Of a DNA stretch of 37,778 bases, positions 1 through 6,078 are shown piece by piece. Both the position numbers and the translations under genes were made by a program. Source of the DNA: an uncultured Flavobacteriaceae bacterium (lineage in GTDB: Bacteria > Bacteroidota > Bacteroidia > Flavobacteriales > Flavobacteriaceae); the NCBI GenBank assembly GCA_938020445.1, contig CALIIC010000025.1, positions 1-37,778 of the forward strand. The letters run 5' to 3'. The notes beneath the pieces are model-generated. The model was not told the origin of the DNA. It worked only from the letters and a program-made list of their open reading frames with translations, and did not search any database. The first letter of the stretch is position 1; every line of letters begins with the position of its first letter.

Positions 1-62
1 GTCCCGACGCTTGGGGATTATATTGTTAAAGCTTATTGTTTAGTCTTATTTTCTTGTCCAAA

Positions 63-83
63 GCTAAATCCATAAGATTTAGC
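63..83. repeat. Perfect 8-bp hairpin in AT-rich end
   Basis: GCTAAATC (63-70) and GATTTAGC (76-83) are perfect reverse complements around a 5-base loop. No run of T follows on either strand, so this is not a standard terminator. It lies in the AT-rich 160 bases beyond the stop codon of the first minus-strand gene, a stretch where I find no credible gene. It may be part of a structured repeat or cassette boundary. Confidence 0.5.
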
Positions 84-145
84 GACATTATAAATATACA
101 CAGACCATTCGTTTTAGCCCTAAATTCCGCATTACGTTTAGGTTT

Positions 146-160
146 TGTTGTAACACGTTT
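146..160 (+). repeat. Inverted repeat, left copy, flanking the first gene
   Basis: TGTTGTAACACGTTT here matches the reverse complement of bases 711-725 at 14 of 15 positions. The two copies face each other across the small AT-rich gene at 162-698, one just past its stop codon and one just before its start. The arrangement resembles the ends of a mobile unit or gene cassette, but no recombinase is visible. Confidence 0.5.
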
Positions 161-161
161 T

Positions 162-698
162 TTACCACTTGCCTTCTTCAGCTACTCCGTTAAAATCCGT
201 TGCTTTTTGAAAAGTAAAGTCCATAATTTTTGATGGTTTATTCAGAAAATTGCTCTTAAATTCCGTATTCCGTTTCTTTAAAGCGTAAAGCTCAATGTCC
301 GTGGTTTGTCCTTCTTTGGTTAGAGCATCTTCATATTTTTGCACAAATTTGATATTCTTTAGAGTCACTCTATAACGCTTTTCTTTAAATTGAATTAGCA
401 CAAATGTTTTGACATAACTTCTTGAAACATACATAGGAGTTGACATTTCCGAAACTCCGTAACCTTTAAAGTCCATCGAGAGCTGATTTATTTTCGCTGT
501 CAAGCTTTCTTCATTTTCTGAAATATTTTCAAATTGGCCTGATGTTTTTATTCGTCCGATTAGATTTTCGTTTGTCAAGTCCGTTTCGTAAACTTTTTGC
601 CAGATTACTTTTCCATTTTCTATTGTAAAATTGTCTGTTTCAGTTAAGTTAAAACTGAAAAAAAAGATTGAACAAAAGAAAATAATAATTGACTTCAT
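162..698 (-). CDS. Small secreted protein, possibly DUF4468-like
   Basis: A 178-residue protein with an N-terminal hydrophobic signal segment (MKSIIIFFCSIFFFSF) and no lipobox, so it is probably exported to the periplasm. An upstream ATG would add 14 residues of poor signal-peptide character, so I chose the ATG at 698. The middle of the protein (FVLIQFKEKRYRVTLKNIKF) recalls the basic, strand-forming core of Bacteroidota DUF4468 (TBP-like fold) proteins, but this is only a resemblance. The gene is visibly richer in A and T than its neighbours and is bracketed by inverted 15-bp repeats, which suggests recent acquisition. Function is unknown. Confidence 0.6.
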   Translation of the reverse strand: MKSIIIFFCSIFFFSFNLTETDNFTIENGKVIWQKVYETDLTNENLIGRIKTSGQFENISENEESLTAKINQLSMDFKGYGVSEMSTPMYVSRSYVKTFVLIQFKEKRYRVTLKNIKFVQKYEDALTKEGQTTDIELYALKKRNTEFKSNFLNKPSKIMDFTFQKATDFNGVAEEGKW

Positions 699-710
699 AA
701 ATGATTTTTT

Positions 711-725
711 AAATGTGTTACAACA
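711..725 (-). repeat. Inverted repeat, right copy, flanking the first gene
   Basis: Its reverse complement reads TGTTGTAACACATTT, one mismatch from bases 146-160. It sits 13 bases upstream of the chosen start of the 178-residue gene, so it may also overlap that gene's promoter. Confidence 0.5.
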
Positions 726-801
726 ATTAGATAGCATCATTACTACTATCCACTTGTTAAAAATACGCTTTAAATCCCTAGTAATTTTCCTACATCATTT
801 T

Positions 802-1284
802 TTAGTCCACCCGCACATATTCCCCATAGAAGTACTCCATTTCCGGTGCGGCTCCTTCGTAAGACAATCGCATGGTGGTCGCATCCAGAAAGCGTATCGC
901 CGGCGTAAAGAGCTCCTTTCGGCCATCGGTATACGAGAAGAACAGGCTGAGACGCTCCTTTTCCAAGAGGGCCCAGCTCCCAGTTTCAATGCTTGCCGCT
1001 GCTGTATTCGGTTCGCAACTGCCCTGCTCATTCTCCTTGAATTCTTCCTTCGAAAAGCGGCCGCTCGGCGCAAACGTCCAGCGGTTGCGTTCGCCGCAAT
1101 CTTTATAGCTGTCCAGAACATGGGAAGTCCCATCTTGCCGAACGGCCACCAATCGCATGGGTTTCCATGTCCCGATCAATCGTTCCGAATCGGGATTTTC
1201 CTCCAGCGCTCGTTCGGCATCCGTTGAGCAAGCGCCCAAAAGAACTGCTACGGTGAGTATTAAAATGTGTTGCATTGATTTCAT
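802..1284 (-). CDS. Lipocalin-like small lipoprotein
   Basis: A 160-residue protein starting with a lipoprotein signal peptide and a lipobox (LLGAC, acylated Cys at residue 19). The mature part opens with ERLIGTWKPMRLVAV and continues with short strand-like segments (WTFAPSGRF, GSWALLEKERLSLFF, MRLSYEG). This is the pattern of Bacteroidota lipocalin-like proteins (DUF5004/lipocalin-4 type), where an initial LxGTW segment is followed by a beta-barrel. It should sit in the inner or outer membrane facing the periplasm. No ligand or partner is evident. A second in-frame ATG at 1275 is also possible. The other long frames over this stretch encode no recognisable protein. Confidence 0.7.
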   Translation of the reverse strand: MKSMQHILILTVAVLLGACSTDAERALEENPDSERLIGTWKPMRLVAVRQDGTSHVLDSYKDCGERNRWTFAPSGRFSKEEFKENEQGSCEPNTAAASIETGSWALLEKERLSLFFSYTDGRKELFTPAIRFLDATTMRLSYEGAAPEMEYFYGEYVRVD

Positions 1285-1369
1285 TTTTTCATGGTTTTGT
1301 ATGATACTTCTGTGTATTACTCAAGTTAGCATCGGTGGGCAGCCTGCGGGAAAATAGAAAGCCAAACGC

Positions 1370-1678
1370 CTACCATTCAATTCCCCAGCAACGCACCCCT
1401 AGGATCACCACTGTAAAAAAAGTGGCTGCTAGGAACACAGATAGTAGCGGACTTGGTTCTCGTTCCTCCTGTAAATTCCGTTCGAACCCATGCCCCTTTT
1501 TATCCACTTGGCACCCGACGGGGCTGTTAGCTACCCGGTGCTTTTTAGGCTTTTTTTGGGGCCAGCCCAGATTGTAGGCCTCGGCAATAACCTGCAACCG
1601 TTTTTTGGTGCTATGCCATTTACTTGGTTCCTCTTCACTGTTGAAAGTTCTATTTGAAACGTTTGATAGGCTACTCAT
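1370..1678 (-). CDS. Unknown 102-residue protein with C-terminal membrane helix
   Basis: I do not recognise this protein. It starts at the ATG at 1678, which has AAGGAG just upstream and lies 16 bases from a conserved promoter block. A longer reading to 1873 would run through that promoter, so I rejected it. Residues 1-75 are polar and basic (for example STKKRLQVIAEAYNLGW), and the C-terminal 25 residues form one hydrophobic segment (SVFLAATFFTVVILGV), suggesting a single-pass tail-anchored protein. It lies just past the terminator of the LytTR kinase/regulator genes. Its promoter region matches that of the 69-residue ORF at 4620-4829, so both are probably controlled by that regulator. Confidence 0.55.
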   Translation of the reverse strand: MSSLSNVSNRTFNSEEEPSKWHSTKKRLQVIAEAYNLGWPQKKPKKHRVANSPVGCQVDKKGHGFERNLQEEREPSPLLSVFLAATFFTVVILGVRCWGIEW

Positions 1679-1694
1679 GGCTCCTTGACTTTGA

Positions 1695-1797
1695 TGATAC
1701 CCCAAAGGTATTCCCAACAAGCCCCTATTGTAGGGCAAAACCAACTCAAACGCCAAAAATGGCCGGTGAAACACCCCTCGTAAAAAGTGAAGTGAAT
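1695..1797 (-). promoter_or_regulatory. Conserved promoter region, copy A, with putative LytTR site
   Basis: On the minus strand, TACCTTTG (1710-1703) fits the Bacteroidota -7 element TAnnTTTG, followed by GGGTATCA and the ATG 16 bases on. Bases 1766-1791 hold direct repeats TTCAC spaced 21 bp, with a third TTCAC at 1796-1792. Copy B at 4847-4949 aligns without gaps, with the -7 element and repeats in identical register. The repeat spacing is what LytTR-family regulators such as AgrA and AlgR use. A hairpin (GCCCCTATTGTAGGGC, 1721-1736) is present only in this copy. Confidence 0.6.
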
Positions 1798-1871
1798 CGC
1801 CGACAGACCCTGGGTTTCGAACGTATTTTTGGTAAGAAAAAAGGCAGTGCAAACAACGGTAAGGTGCAGAC

Positions 1872-1905
1872 AAAAAGGAGCTAAAATGCCCTTTAACGGC
1901 TCCTT
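1872..1905 (-). terminator. Rho-independent terminator after the LytTR regulator gene
   Basis: On the minus strand AAGGAGC (1905-1899) pairs perfectly with GCTCCTT (1881-1875), and the 3' arm runs into a TTTTTG tract. It lies about 40 bases beyond the regulator's stop codon and separates the kinase/regulator transcript from the separately promoted 102-residue gene downstream. Confidence 0.7.
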
Positions 1906-1942
1906 GGAACCATTTGCTGATGGTACAAGTTATTGGGAGCGG

Positions 1943-2704
1943 CTAGGAGTTCACCCAATTTTTAAAGGGAGTCGCCTTGGCTTTGCTAACGACAATGCGT
2001 TCTGCGGAGGGCGGATTTACATTTACGATCAGCTTGCCGCCAAAATACTGTTTGATTTTTACGATGGCATTTCTATTGACGATAAACTGCCGGTTGGCCC
2101 GATCAAAGACGCTCGGATCCAATTCTTGCTCCAGATCCTCGAGCTTTTTATCCATAGCGAATACCTTGTTCTGTAGGGTCACGACTTTGACGATTCCGGT
2201 GTCAATATAAAAATAGGCGATCTCTTCGGTCTTTACGGGAATCAGCTCGTCCCGATGTGCTATCAGGTAATTCGACTTGTATGTTTTCTGCTGTCCTTTT
2301 AGCAACCGCATCACCTCTGTAACGTCCGTCTTGGACAAGGTCTGTGCATTCGTCAAGTTTCTGAACTTTTCAAGGGCCTTTGCGAGTTCTTCTTGGTGCA
2401 CCGGTTTCAAAATATAATCGATGCTGTTTACCGTAAAGGCCTTTAAGGCATATTCATCATAGGCGGTAGTGAAGATGATGGGAATGGATACCGTTACATG
2501 GTCAAAAATCTCAAAGCTTAGCCCATCTCCCAAATGGATGTCCATAAAAACCAGCGCCGCATCGGTGGGTTTGGAGAAGTAGGCAATGCATGATTTTACG
2601 GTATCCAACACCGCTACTACTTCTATATCGGTATCCAAGGCATTGAGCAGGTAAGTCAAATGGTCACTTGCCGTAAGTTCATCTTCTACTAGTACAACTT
2701 TCAT
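1943..2704 (-). CDS. LytTR-family DNA-binding response regulator
   Basis: A 253-residue two-domain regulator. Residues 1-115 are a receiver domain: acidic pocket E7-D8-E9, phospho-acceptor D55 in VFMDIHLGDG, Thr at 79-80 (FTTAYDEYA) and Lys100 in YILKPV. Residues about 145-250 form a LytTR DNA-binding domain, with the typical ELIPVKTEEIAYF and FDRANRQFIVNRNAI segments. It should bind direct repeats two helical turns apart when phosphorylated. The gene starts 6 bases after the sensor kinase gene, so the two are co-transcribed, and a clear terminator follows. Probable targets are the two matching promoter regions at 1695-1797 and 4847-4949. Confidence 0.93.
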   Translation of the reverse strand: MKVVLVEDELTASDHLTYLLNALDTDIEVVAVLDTVKSCIAYFSKPTDAALVFMDIHLGDGLSFEIFDHVTVSIPIIFTTAYDEYALKAFTVNSIDYILKPVHQEELAKALEKFRNLTNAQTLSKTDVTEVMRLLKGQQKTYKSNYLIAHRDELIPVKTEEIAYFYIDTGIVKVVTLQNKVFAMDKKLEDLEQELDPSVFDRANRQFIVNRNAIVKIKQYFGGKLIVNVNPPSAERIVVSKAKATPFKNWVNS

Positions 2705-2710
2705 AGCTTT

Positions 2711-3832
2711 TTAATTCAATGGGAGCCTCACCCTAAAGATATTGTTTGTATTTGAAATAACGATGCGCTTTTTTTCTAACAGATCATAGCGTTTGGCCAA
2801 ATTGGCCAATCCGTTGCCGGTACTATCCACATAGGTGCTTTTGGGCTGTATGTTGTTTTCCACTGTCAGGTGGTTCCCCTCGGTAAAAACGCGTACCTGA
2901 AGGGGTTGGTCCTCCGAAATCTCATTGTGCTTCACGGCATTTTCGACCAGCAGTTGCAGTGATAAAACGGGGAGCTTCGTTTGAAGCCACTTGTCATCGA
3001 TCACAAGGGTTATTGAAAAACGCTCCCGATACCTGGTTTTGATCAGGTGTACGTAGTTTTCCAAAAAAGTAAGTTCGTCTTGCAGCGGTACGGTATCTTG
3101 GCTGCCACTTTGTAAAATATAGCGGTACAGGGATGATAGTTTGTTCACAAAGGTGGTTGCTTCTTCATTGTCGCGTACCAAGGTATTCAAGGAGTTCAAA
3201 GAGTTGAACAAAAAATGGGGGTTTACCTGGTTTTTTAAGGCGGCAAGCTCACTTTTTAATTGCTCTTGCTTCAGCCGTGCGTTCTCCATGGCATCTGCTT
3301 TGTGGATGATCTGATAACGCAGTACGCCAGATACAAAGACCAGGATCAAGGCAACGATACCATACACGAAATGCACCAGGCCCAGTTCATTTTTGGAGAT
3401 TTGCTGCTGTACCAACAGCGGATAAAAGAAATTGAACAGCACTGTAAAAAAAACAAAAAGGAGGGTGTTTGAAAAAATGAGGAGTCCTATTCTCGTAGTT
3501 TTACTTTTGCTATTCGAGACATACTTCCAATTCGTATTGAGCTGCAATACGGTCCAAAAAAGGGCAGTGGCAAAAATAAATCGAAAGGCAATGTCATTAA
3601 AAGAAGCAGTCGTAAAGGCATCGGTAAGTTCTTCGGTAATCCGGTAGTGTGTTAAAACCCTGGGCAAGGTCAGTAGCAACGCCACTAACAATGCAATGGG
3701 CAAAAGTACCTTTTGTTTTACTCTTTTAAACTTCAACGCGATGCTAATTTTGGCTGATTGGACTTGCAAACTGGTATACGAATGTAACGCAAATTGCCTT
3801 AGTCCCCTTCCCATATTCTTGAATACTATCAT
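2711..3832 (-). CDS. LytS/YehU-type membrane sensor histidine kinase
   Basis: A 373-residue kinase from the ATG at 3832; the frame stays open to a TTG at 3865 that falls in a terminator T-tract, and an ATG at 3814 is also possible. About four hydrophobic segments fill the N-terminal half (for example LLPIALLVALLLTLP, LVHFVYGIVALILVFVSG). A short coiled-coil linker follows, then the His_kinase box NQVNPHFLFNSLNSL with phospho-acceptor His206. The C-terminal ATPase region has LLVENAVKH as the N-box and GNGLANLAKR as the G-box. There is no obvious extracellular sensor domain, so the signal is probably perceived in the membrane. It partners the LytTR regulator 6 bases downstream. Confidence 0.92.
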   Translation of the reverse strand: MIVFKNMGRGLRQFALHSYTSLQVQSAKISIALKFKRVKQKVLLPIALLVALLLTLPRVLTHYRITEELTDAFTTASFNDIAFRFIFATALFWTVLQLNTNWKYVSNSKSKTTRIGLLIFSNTLLFVFFTVLFNFFYPLLVQQQISKNELGLVHFVYGIVALILVFVSGVLRYQIIHKADAMENARLKQEQLKSELAALKNQVNPHFLFNSLNSLNTLVRDNEEATTFVNKLSSLYRYILQSGSQDTVPLQDELTFLENYVHLIKTRYRERFSITLVIDDKWLQTKLPVLSLQLLVENAVKHNEISEDQPLQVRVFTEGNHLTVENNIQPKSTYVDSTGNGLANLAKRYDLLEKKRIVISNTNNIFRVRLPLN

Positions 3833-3860
3833 TTGAAATACATCTTTAGGAGCTATTTTA

Positions 3861-3903
3861 AACAAAGAACTGCCGAAGTTAGGGGGAATCCCTCCGGCAG
3901 TTC
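3861..3903 (-). terminator. Terminator or attenuator between lipoprotein and kinase genes
   Basis: GAACTGCCG (minus strand 3903-3895) pairs perfectly over 9 bp with CGGCAGTTC (3875-3867), followed by TTTGTTT. The 19-base loop contains a further GGG/CCC pairing. It lies 53 bases after the stop of the lipoprotein gene and only about 30 bases before the kinase start. Kinase transcription therefore needs either read-through or a promoter buried in this stretch. Confidence 0.65.
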
Positions 3904-3955
3904 ACCAACAGCATCATCCATCTCAACCTATCCAACCAAATAGCAGTTCTAATTT

Positions 3956-4597
3956 TTACTGAAGCAAGTTTTTGACAATCCCCTTGGAAAAATCCTCTGA
4001 AGTAATGCTTAGGTTATCGGGGTCGTCTACTTCGGAGGTGATGACCGAAATTAATTGGTCTTCGCTTGGTTTGGTCAAATCATACACCAAGGTTTCAAGG
4101 ACATAGGTCACTCCTTCTTTTTCCGTTGTATGGTATTGGGTGTAGTACGATCCCGTGTAACCGTAAAAGCTTCGATAGCCTCTGTACCGATAGGGAAACG
4201 GTTCTAGGTAAACGGTTTCACCGGTGGTGACCAGAGTGGTATACTTTTTTGAATCTACCAGATGGGATAAAATGACGACATCTATATCATTATTGCGCAG
4301 CTTCGTGATCACTTCTTTGATCTGCTCTTTTTCAACCTTCTCGGTGGGATCGCTAAACGGAAATCGTACATGGCTTTCTATAGATGTAAATCCGTTCTCA
4401 GAGAGTTCTTCGACCAAATCACGTTCAAACCGTATTTGCACGCTCCGCTCTTCCGTTTTGCTGACTACCAAAATATTCTTGTCTTTGATGTCGAGCGTTT
4501 TTAGCCCCCGCCAAGAGTCGGTCACCTTCACAGATGAACACCCGACCAACAGGCCTAACAATACCCCAATGATTCCTACTAATTTTAAGCGTCTCAT
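3956..4597 (-). CDS. Paralogous lipoprotein family, copy 1
   Basis: A 213-residue lipoprotein with signal peptide and lipobox LLVGCSS (Cys at residue 20). The mature part begins KVTDSWRGLKTLDIKDKNIL and contains LVVSKTEERSVQIRFERDLV, SIESHVRFPF and, near the C-terminus, TYVLETLVYDLTKP. The same landmarks in the same order occur in the proteins at 29119-29778 and 31115-31723, so all three are paralogues. The middle of this copy is rich in Tyr, Arg and Gly (RYRGYRSFYGYTGSYY). Function is unknown; the conserved N-terminal part resembles a small alpha/beta domain with periplasmic exposure. It lies 22 bases downstream of the 69-residue ORF, with a near-identical start region, and should share that gene's LytTR-type promoter. 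Confidence 0.75.
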   Translation of the reverse strand: MRRLKLVGIIGVLLGLLVGCSSVKVTDSWRGLKTLDIKDKNILVVSKTEERSVQIRFERDLVEELSENGFTSIESHVRFPFSDPTEKVEKEQIKEVITKLRNNDIDVVILSHLVDSKKYTTLVTTGETVYLEPFPYRYRGYRSFYGYTGSYYTQYHTTEKEGVTYVLETLVYDLTKPSEDQLISVITSEVDDPDNLSITSEDFSKGIVKNLLQ

Positions 4598-4619
4598 GAT
4601 TTCTAGGTTTTAAAATGGT

Positions 4620-4829
4620 TTAGATAAATAGCGGGTCGGTCACCTCATATCTTTGATGTGGTTTTTGAGTGCTATGCCCTCTTGTCTTAGAAGGGAATTG
4701 CTTGACCCAAATGGATAATTTCTTACTCATTTTTAACACAAACTTGATCAAGGTGTTTTCATTTGAAATAGGACCTACGCCAAATCCGGTTACGTTTCCT
4801 GTACTGATACTTATTGAATTGTTTCTCAT
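4620..4829 (-). CDS. Unknown 69-residue protein, first gene before the lipoprotein
   Basis: I do not recognise it. The protein begins MRNNSISISTGNVTGFGVGP, then becomes basic (KMSKKLSIWVKQFPSKTRG), and has no signal peptide or membrane helix. Support for it being a gene comes from context. A conserved promoter block ends 17 bases before its ATG. Its start region (TTTAAAATCTAGAAATCATGAG) is almost identical to that of the lipoprotein gene 22 bases downstream. It may be a translated leader or a small regulated protein. It does not resemble the 102-residue protein that has the same promoter. Confidence 0.5.
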   Translation of the reverse strand: MRNNSISISTGNVTGFGVGPISNENTLIKFVLKMSKKLSIWVKQFPSKTRGHSTQKPHQRYEVTDPLFI

Positions 4830-4846
4830 GATTTCTAGATTTTAAA

Positions 4847-4949
4847 TGATACCCCAAAAGTACCGCCATTGCAAAGGCCAAAAAGGGAGATAATACCTCA
4901 AGCGACTAAAATCACAGTTGAAACGCCCCATTTGAAAAGTGAACCGATT
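4847..4949 (-). promoter_or_regulatory. Conserved promoter region, copy B, with putative LytTR site
   Basis: On the minus strand, TACTTTTG (4862-4855) matches the -7 consensus TAnnTTTG and is followed by GGGTATCAT 17 bases before the ATG. The direct repeats TTCAC (4943-4939) and TTCAA (4922-4918) lie 21 bp apart. The distance from the -7 element to the first repeat is 56 bases, exactly as in copy A at 1695-1797. A further block (ctcaaRcg, 4897-4904) also aligns without gaps. Confidence 0.6.
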
Positions 4950-4960
4950 TTAAAAGAATG

Positions 4961-5043
4961 GTGAAATGACAAAATGAAAAATTAGGCCCTTGGGTCCTTT
5001 ATAAAAGGGCAGGTAGCGCTCATTTTTTGTTCGGTCATTTCAC
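4961..5043. repeat. Nested inverted repeat, candidate structured RNA or cruciform
   Basis: GTGAAATGAC (4961-4970) is the exact reverse complement of bases 5034-5043. Inside it, ACAAAATGA (4969-4977) pairs with TCATTTTTTGT (5020-5030) allowing two bulged bases. At the centre, GCCCTT (4986-4991) pairs with AAGGGC (5005-5010). The element lies between divergently transcribed genes, where a terminator is not expected. No protein is encoded in it. Confidence 0.5.
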
Positions 5044-5177
5044 ATTCGGGTCAGGGCGTTTCGGGGATCGTTTTGGATGCTTCACATAGAAAGGCAAGAT
5101 AGTACCAAGTACTTTTTTTCACCTTTGATGTGTAAACAAAAAAGCAACAACCATTAGAACCCTTAAATAGCACAGCG

Positions 5178-5273
5178 ATGGAAGTACTCATATCACTATT
5201 AAAACTGTTTGTCCCTTTCTTGGTCCTCATAGGAATCGGCCTCAGCGGCTTACGGGAAAAGTATAGAAATTAG
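5178..5273 (+). CDS. Putative 31-residue membrane peptide
   Basis: An ATG-to-TAG reading frame encoding 31 residues. It begins MEVLISLLKLFVPFLVLIGI and ends in a basic tail (LREKYRN), so it is a single hydrophobic helix with positive charges at the C-terminus. No strong ribosome-binding site is visible. Its amphipathic, membrane-peptide character and lone position in an otherwise empty 760-base divergent region argue for a real small protein, but chance cannot be excluded. It could be a small membrane regulator or a toxin-like peptide. Confidence 0.35.
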   Translation: MEVLISLLKLFVPFLVLIGIGLSGLREKYRN

Positions 5274-5594
5274 CAAGCCATCTCACACTAAAAACCGTAT
5301 TGCAAAATGCGATTTTGTGAACAAAAGGAGGCTAAATCAACTGTCTAAAAAGGCTTTACGGAAAATCTGGGAGTCATTAGAAATGTTAATACAAATGATA
5401 AGATTCTATTATAATAAATAACATAGATTTAATACACAAGTATTTCAAATTATCATTATTTTTAATAGTCCTAGTTTTTTTTAGATAGCAACGACCCTTT
5501 ATACACACCCATTGACGTTGCGGACCGAATCTATTACAGGTTGATTCAACCCTCTTTGGAACCTACCTTAATAAAATAACTAACAAATAACACG
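5274..5594. other. Non-coding leader upstream of the asparagine/fumarate operon
   Basis: No gene is visible in these 320 bases. CAAAAT/ATTTTG (5303-5308, 5312-5317) forms a small hairpin that could end the 31-codon gene. Overlapping it, TTTTGT-GA-ACAAAA (5313-5326) is a perfect 14-base palindrome that could be an operator. Bases 5395-5485 are very AT-rich. No convincing -33/-7 pair could be assigned, although the operon promoter should be here. Confidence 0.35.
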
Positions 5595-6023
5595 ATGATG
5601 AACCTCAAAAAAATTACACTAAGCATTTGTGGATTCCTCTGTTTTTTTACTGCATCGGCGCAGGACTTGACAGCGGATCAGAAAGAACAACTCGAATACA
5701 AGGTATCTGTCTTTACATCCAATGATAAAGAACTTCAAGAATTATGGTATGAAGACCGTCTGGATGAAATGAAGGTCAAGGGAAAGTTGCGCGAAGACTA
5801 TCTCAGAATAGTAAAATACCACGCCCTAAAAATGGAACAGCTCAAAGGAGACAAATTTAAAATTGGTGCGGACCAAATGAAAGCGAAACTTCAGGAACGG
5901 GTCGCGCTGATGGAGGCAGACGCAAAAGAGGTGTTAGATCAGCGGCAGTTCGAAATACACCAAAAAACCTGGAAAGCGATCATCAAGGCGATCATTCTTA
6001 GGGAAGGCCTAAATGTAAAATAA
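5595..6023 (+). CDS. Small secreted helical protein
   Basis: A 142-residue protein with a Sec signal peptide ending in TASAQ (cleavage near residue 23). The mature part is almost entirely helical and charged (LTADQKEQLEYKVSVFTSND, MKAKLQERVALMEADAKEVL). The LTADQKEQL start is reminiscent of the LTxxQ helical periplasmic proteins related to Spy and CpxP, but the similarity is too weak for assignment. It precedes the C4-dicarboxylate transporter gene by 55 bases and may be the first gene of the operon. A second ATG follows immediately at 5598. Role unknown; a periplasmic chaperone-like or sensor role is possible. Confidence 0.7.
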   Translation: MMNLKKITLSICGFLCFFTASAQDLTADQKEQLEYKVSVFTSNDKELQELWYEDRLDEMKVKGKLREDYLRIVKYHALKMEQLKGDKFKIGADQMKAKLQERVALMEADAKEVLDQRQFEIHQKTWKAIIKAIILREGLNVK

Positions 6024-6078
6024 GCAGCTATTGATTGCTCTCAATAAAACATACTACAAATTTTAAAACAAGAATATT

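Noticed and set aside
36-233. Plus-strand ORF of 65 codons in the AT-rich end
   Set aside because: It overlaps the stop end of the minus-strand gene, has no recognisable sequence or ribosome-binding site, and lies over hairpin and repeat sequence.
631-1227. Plus-strand ORF of 198 codons antisense to two minus-strand genes
   Set aside because: Both underlying minus-strand genes have clear export signals; the antisense frame gives a low-complexity, Arg/Cys-rich protein typical of a shadow frame.
1370-1873. Longer 167-codon reading of the unknown small membrane protein
   Set aside because: The extension covers the -7 element and LytTR-like repeats shared with the other promoter, so the ATG at 1678 is preferred.
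5551-5559. TTGATTCAA as an FNR-type site upstream of the fumarate operon
   Set aside because: Only one base separates the half-sites; FNR sites have four (TTGAT-N4-ATCAA), so the match is not meaningful.
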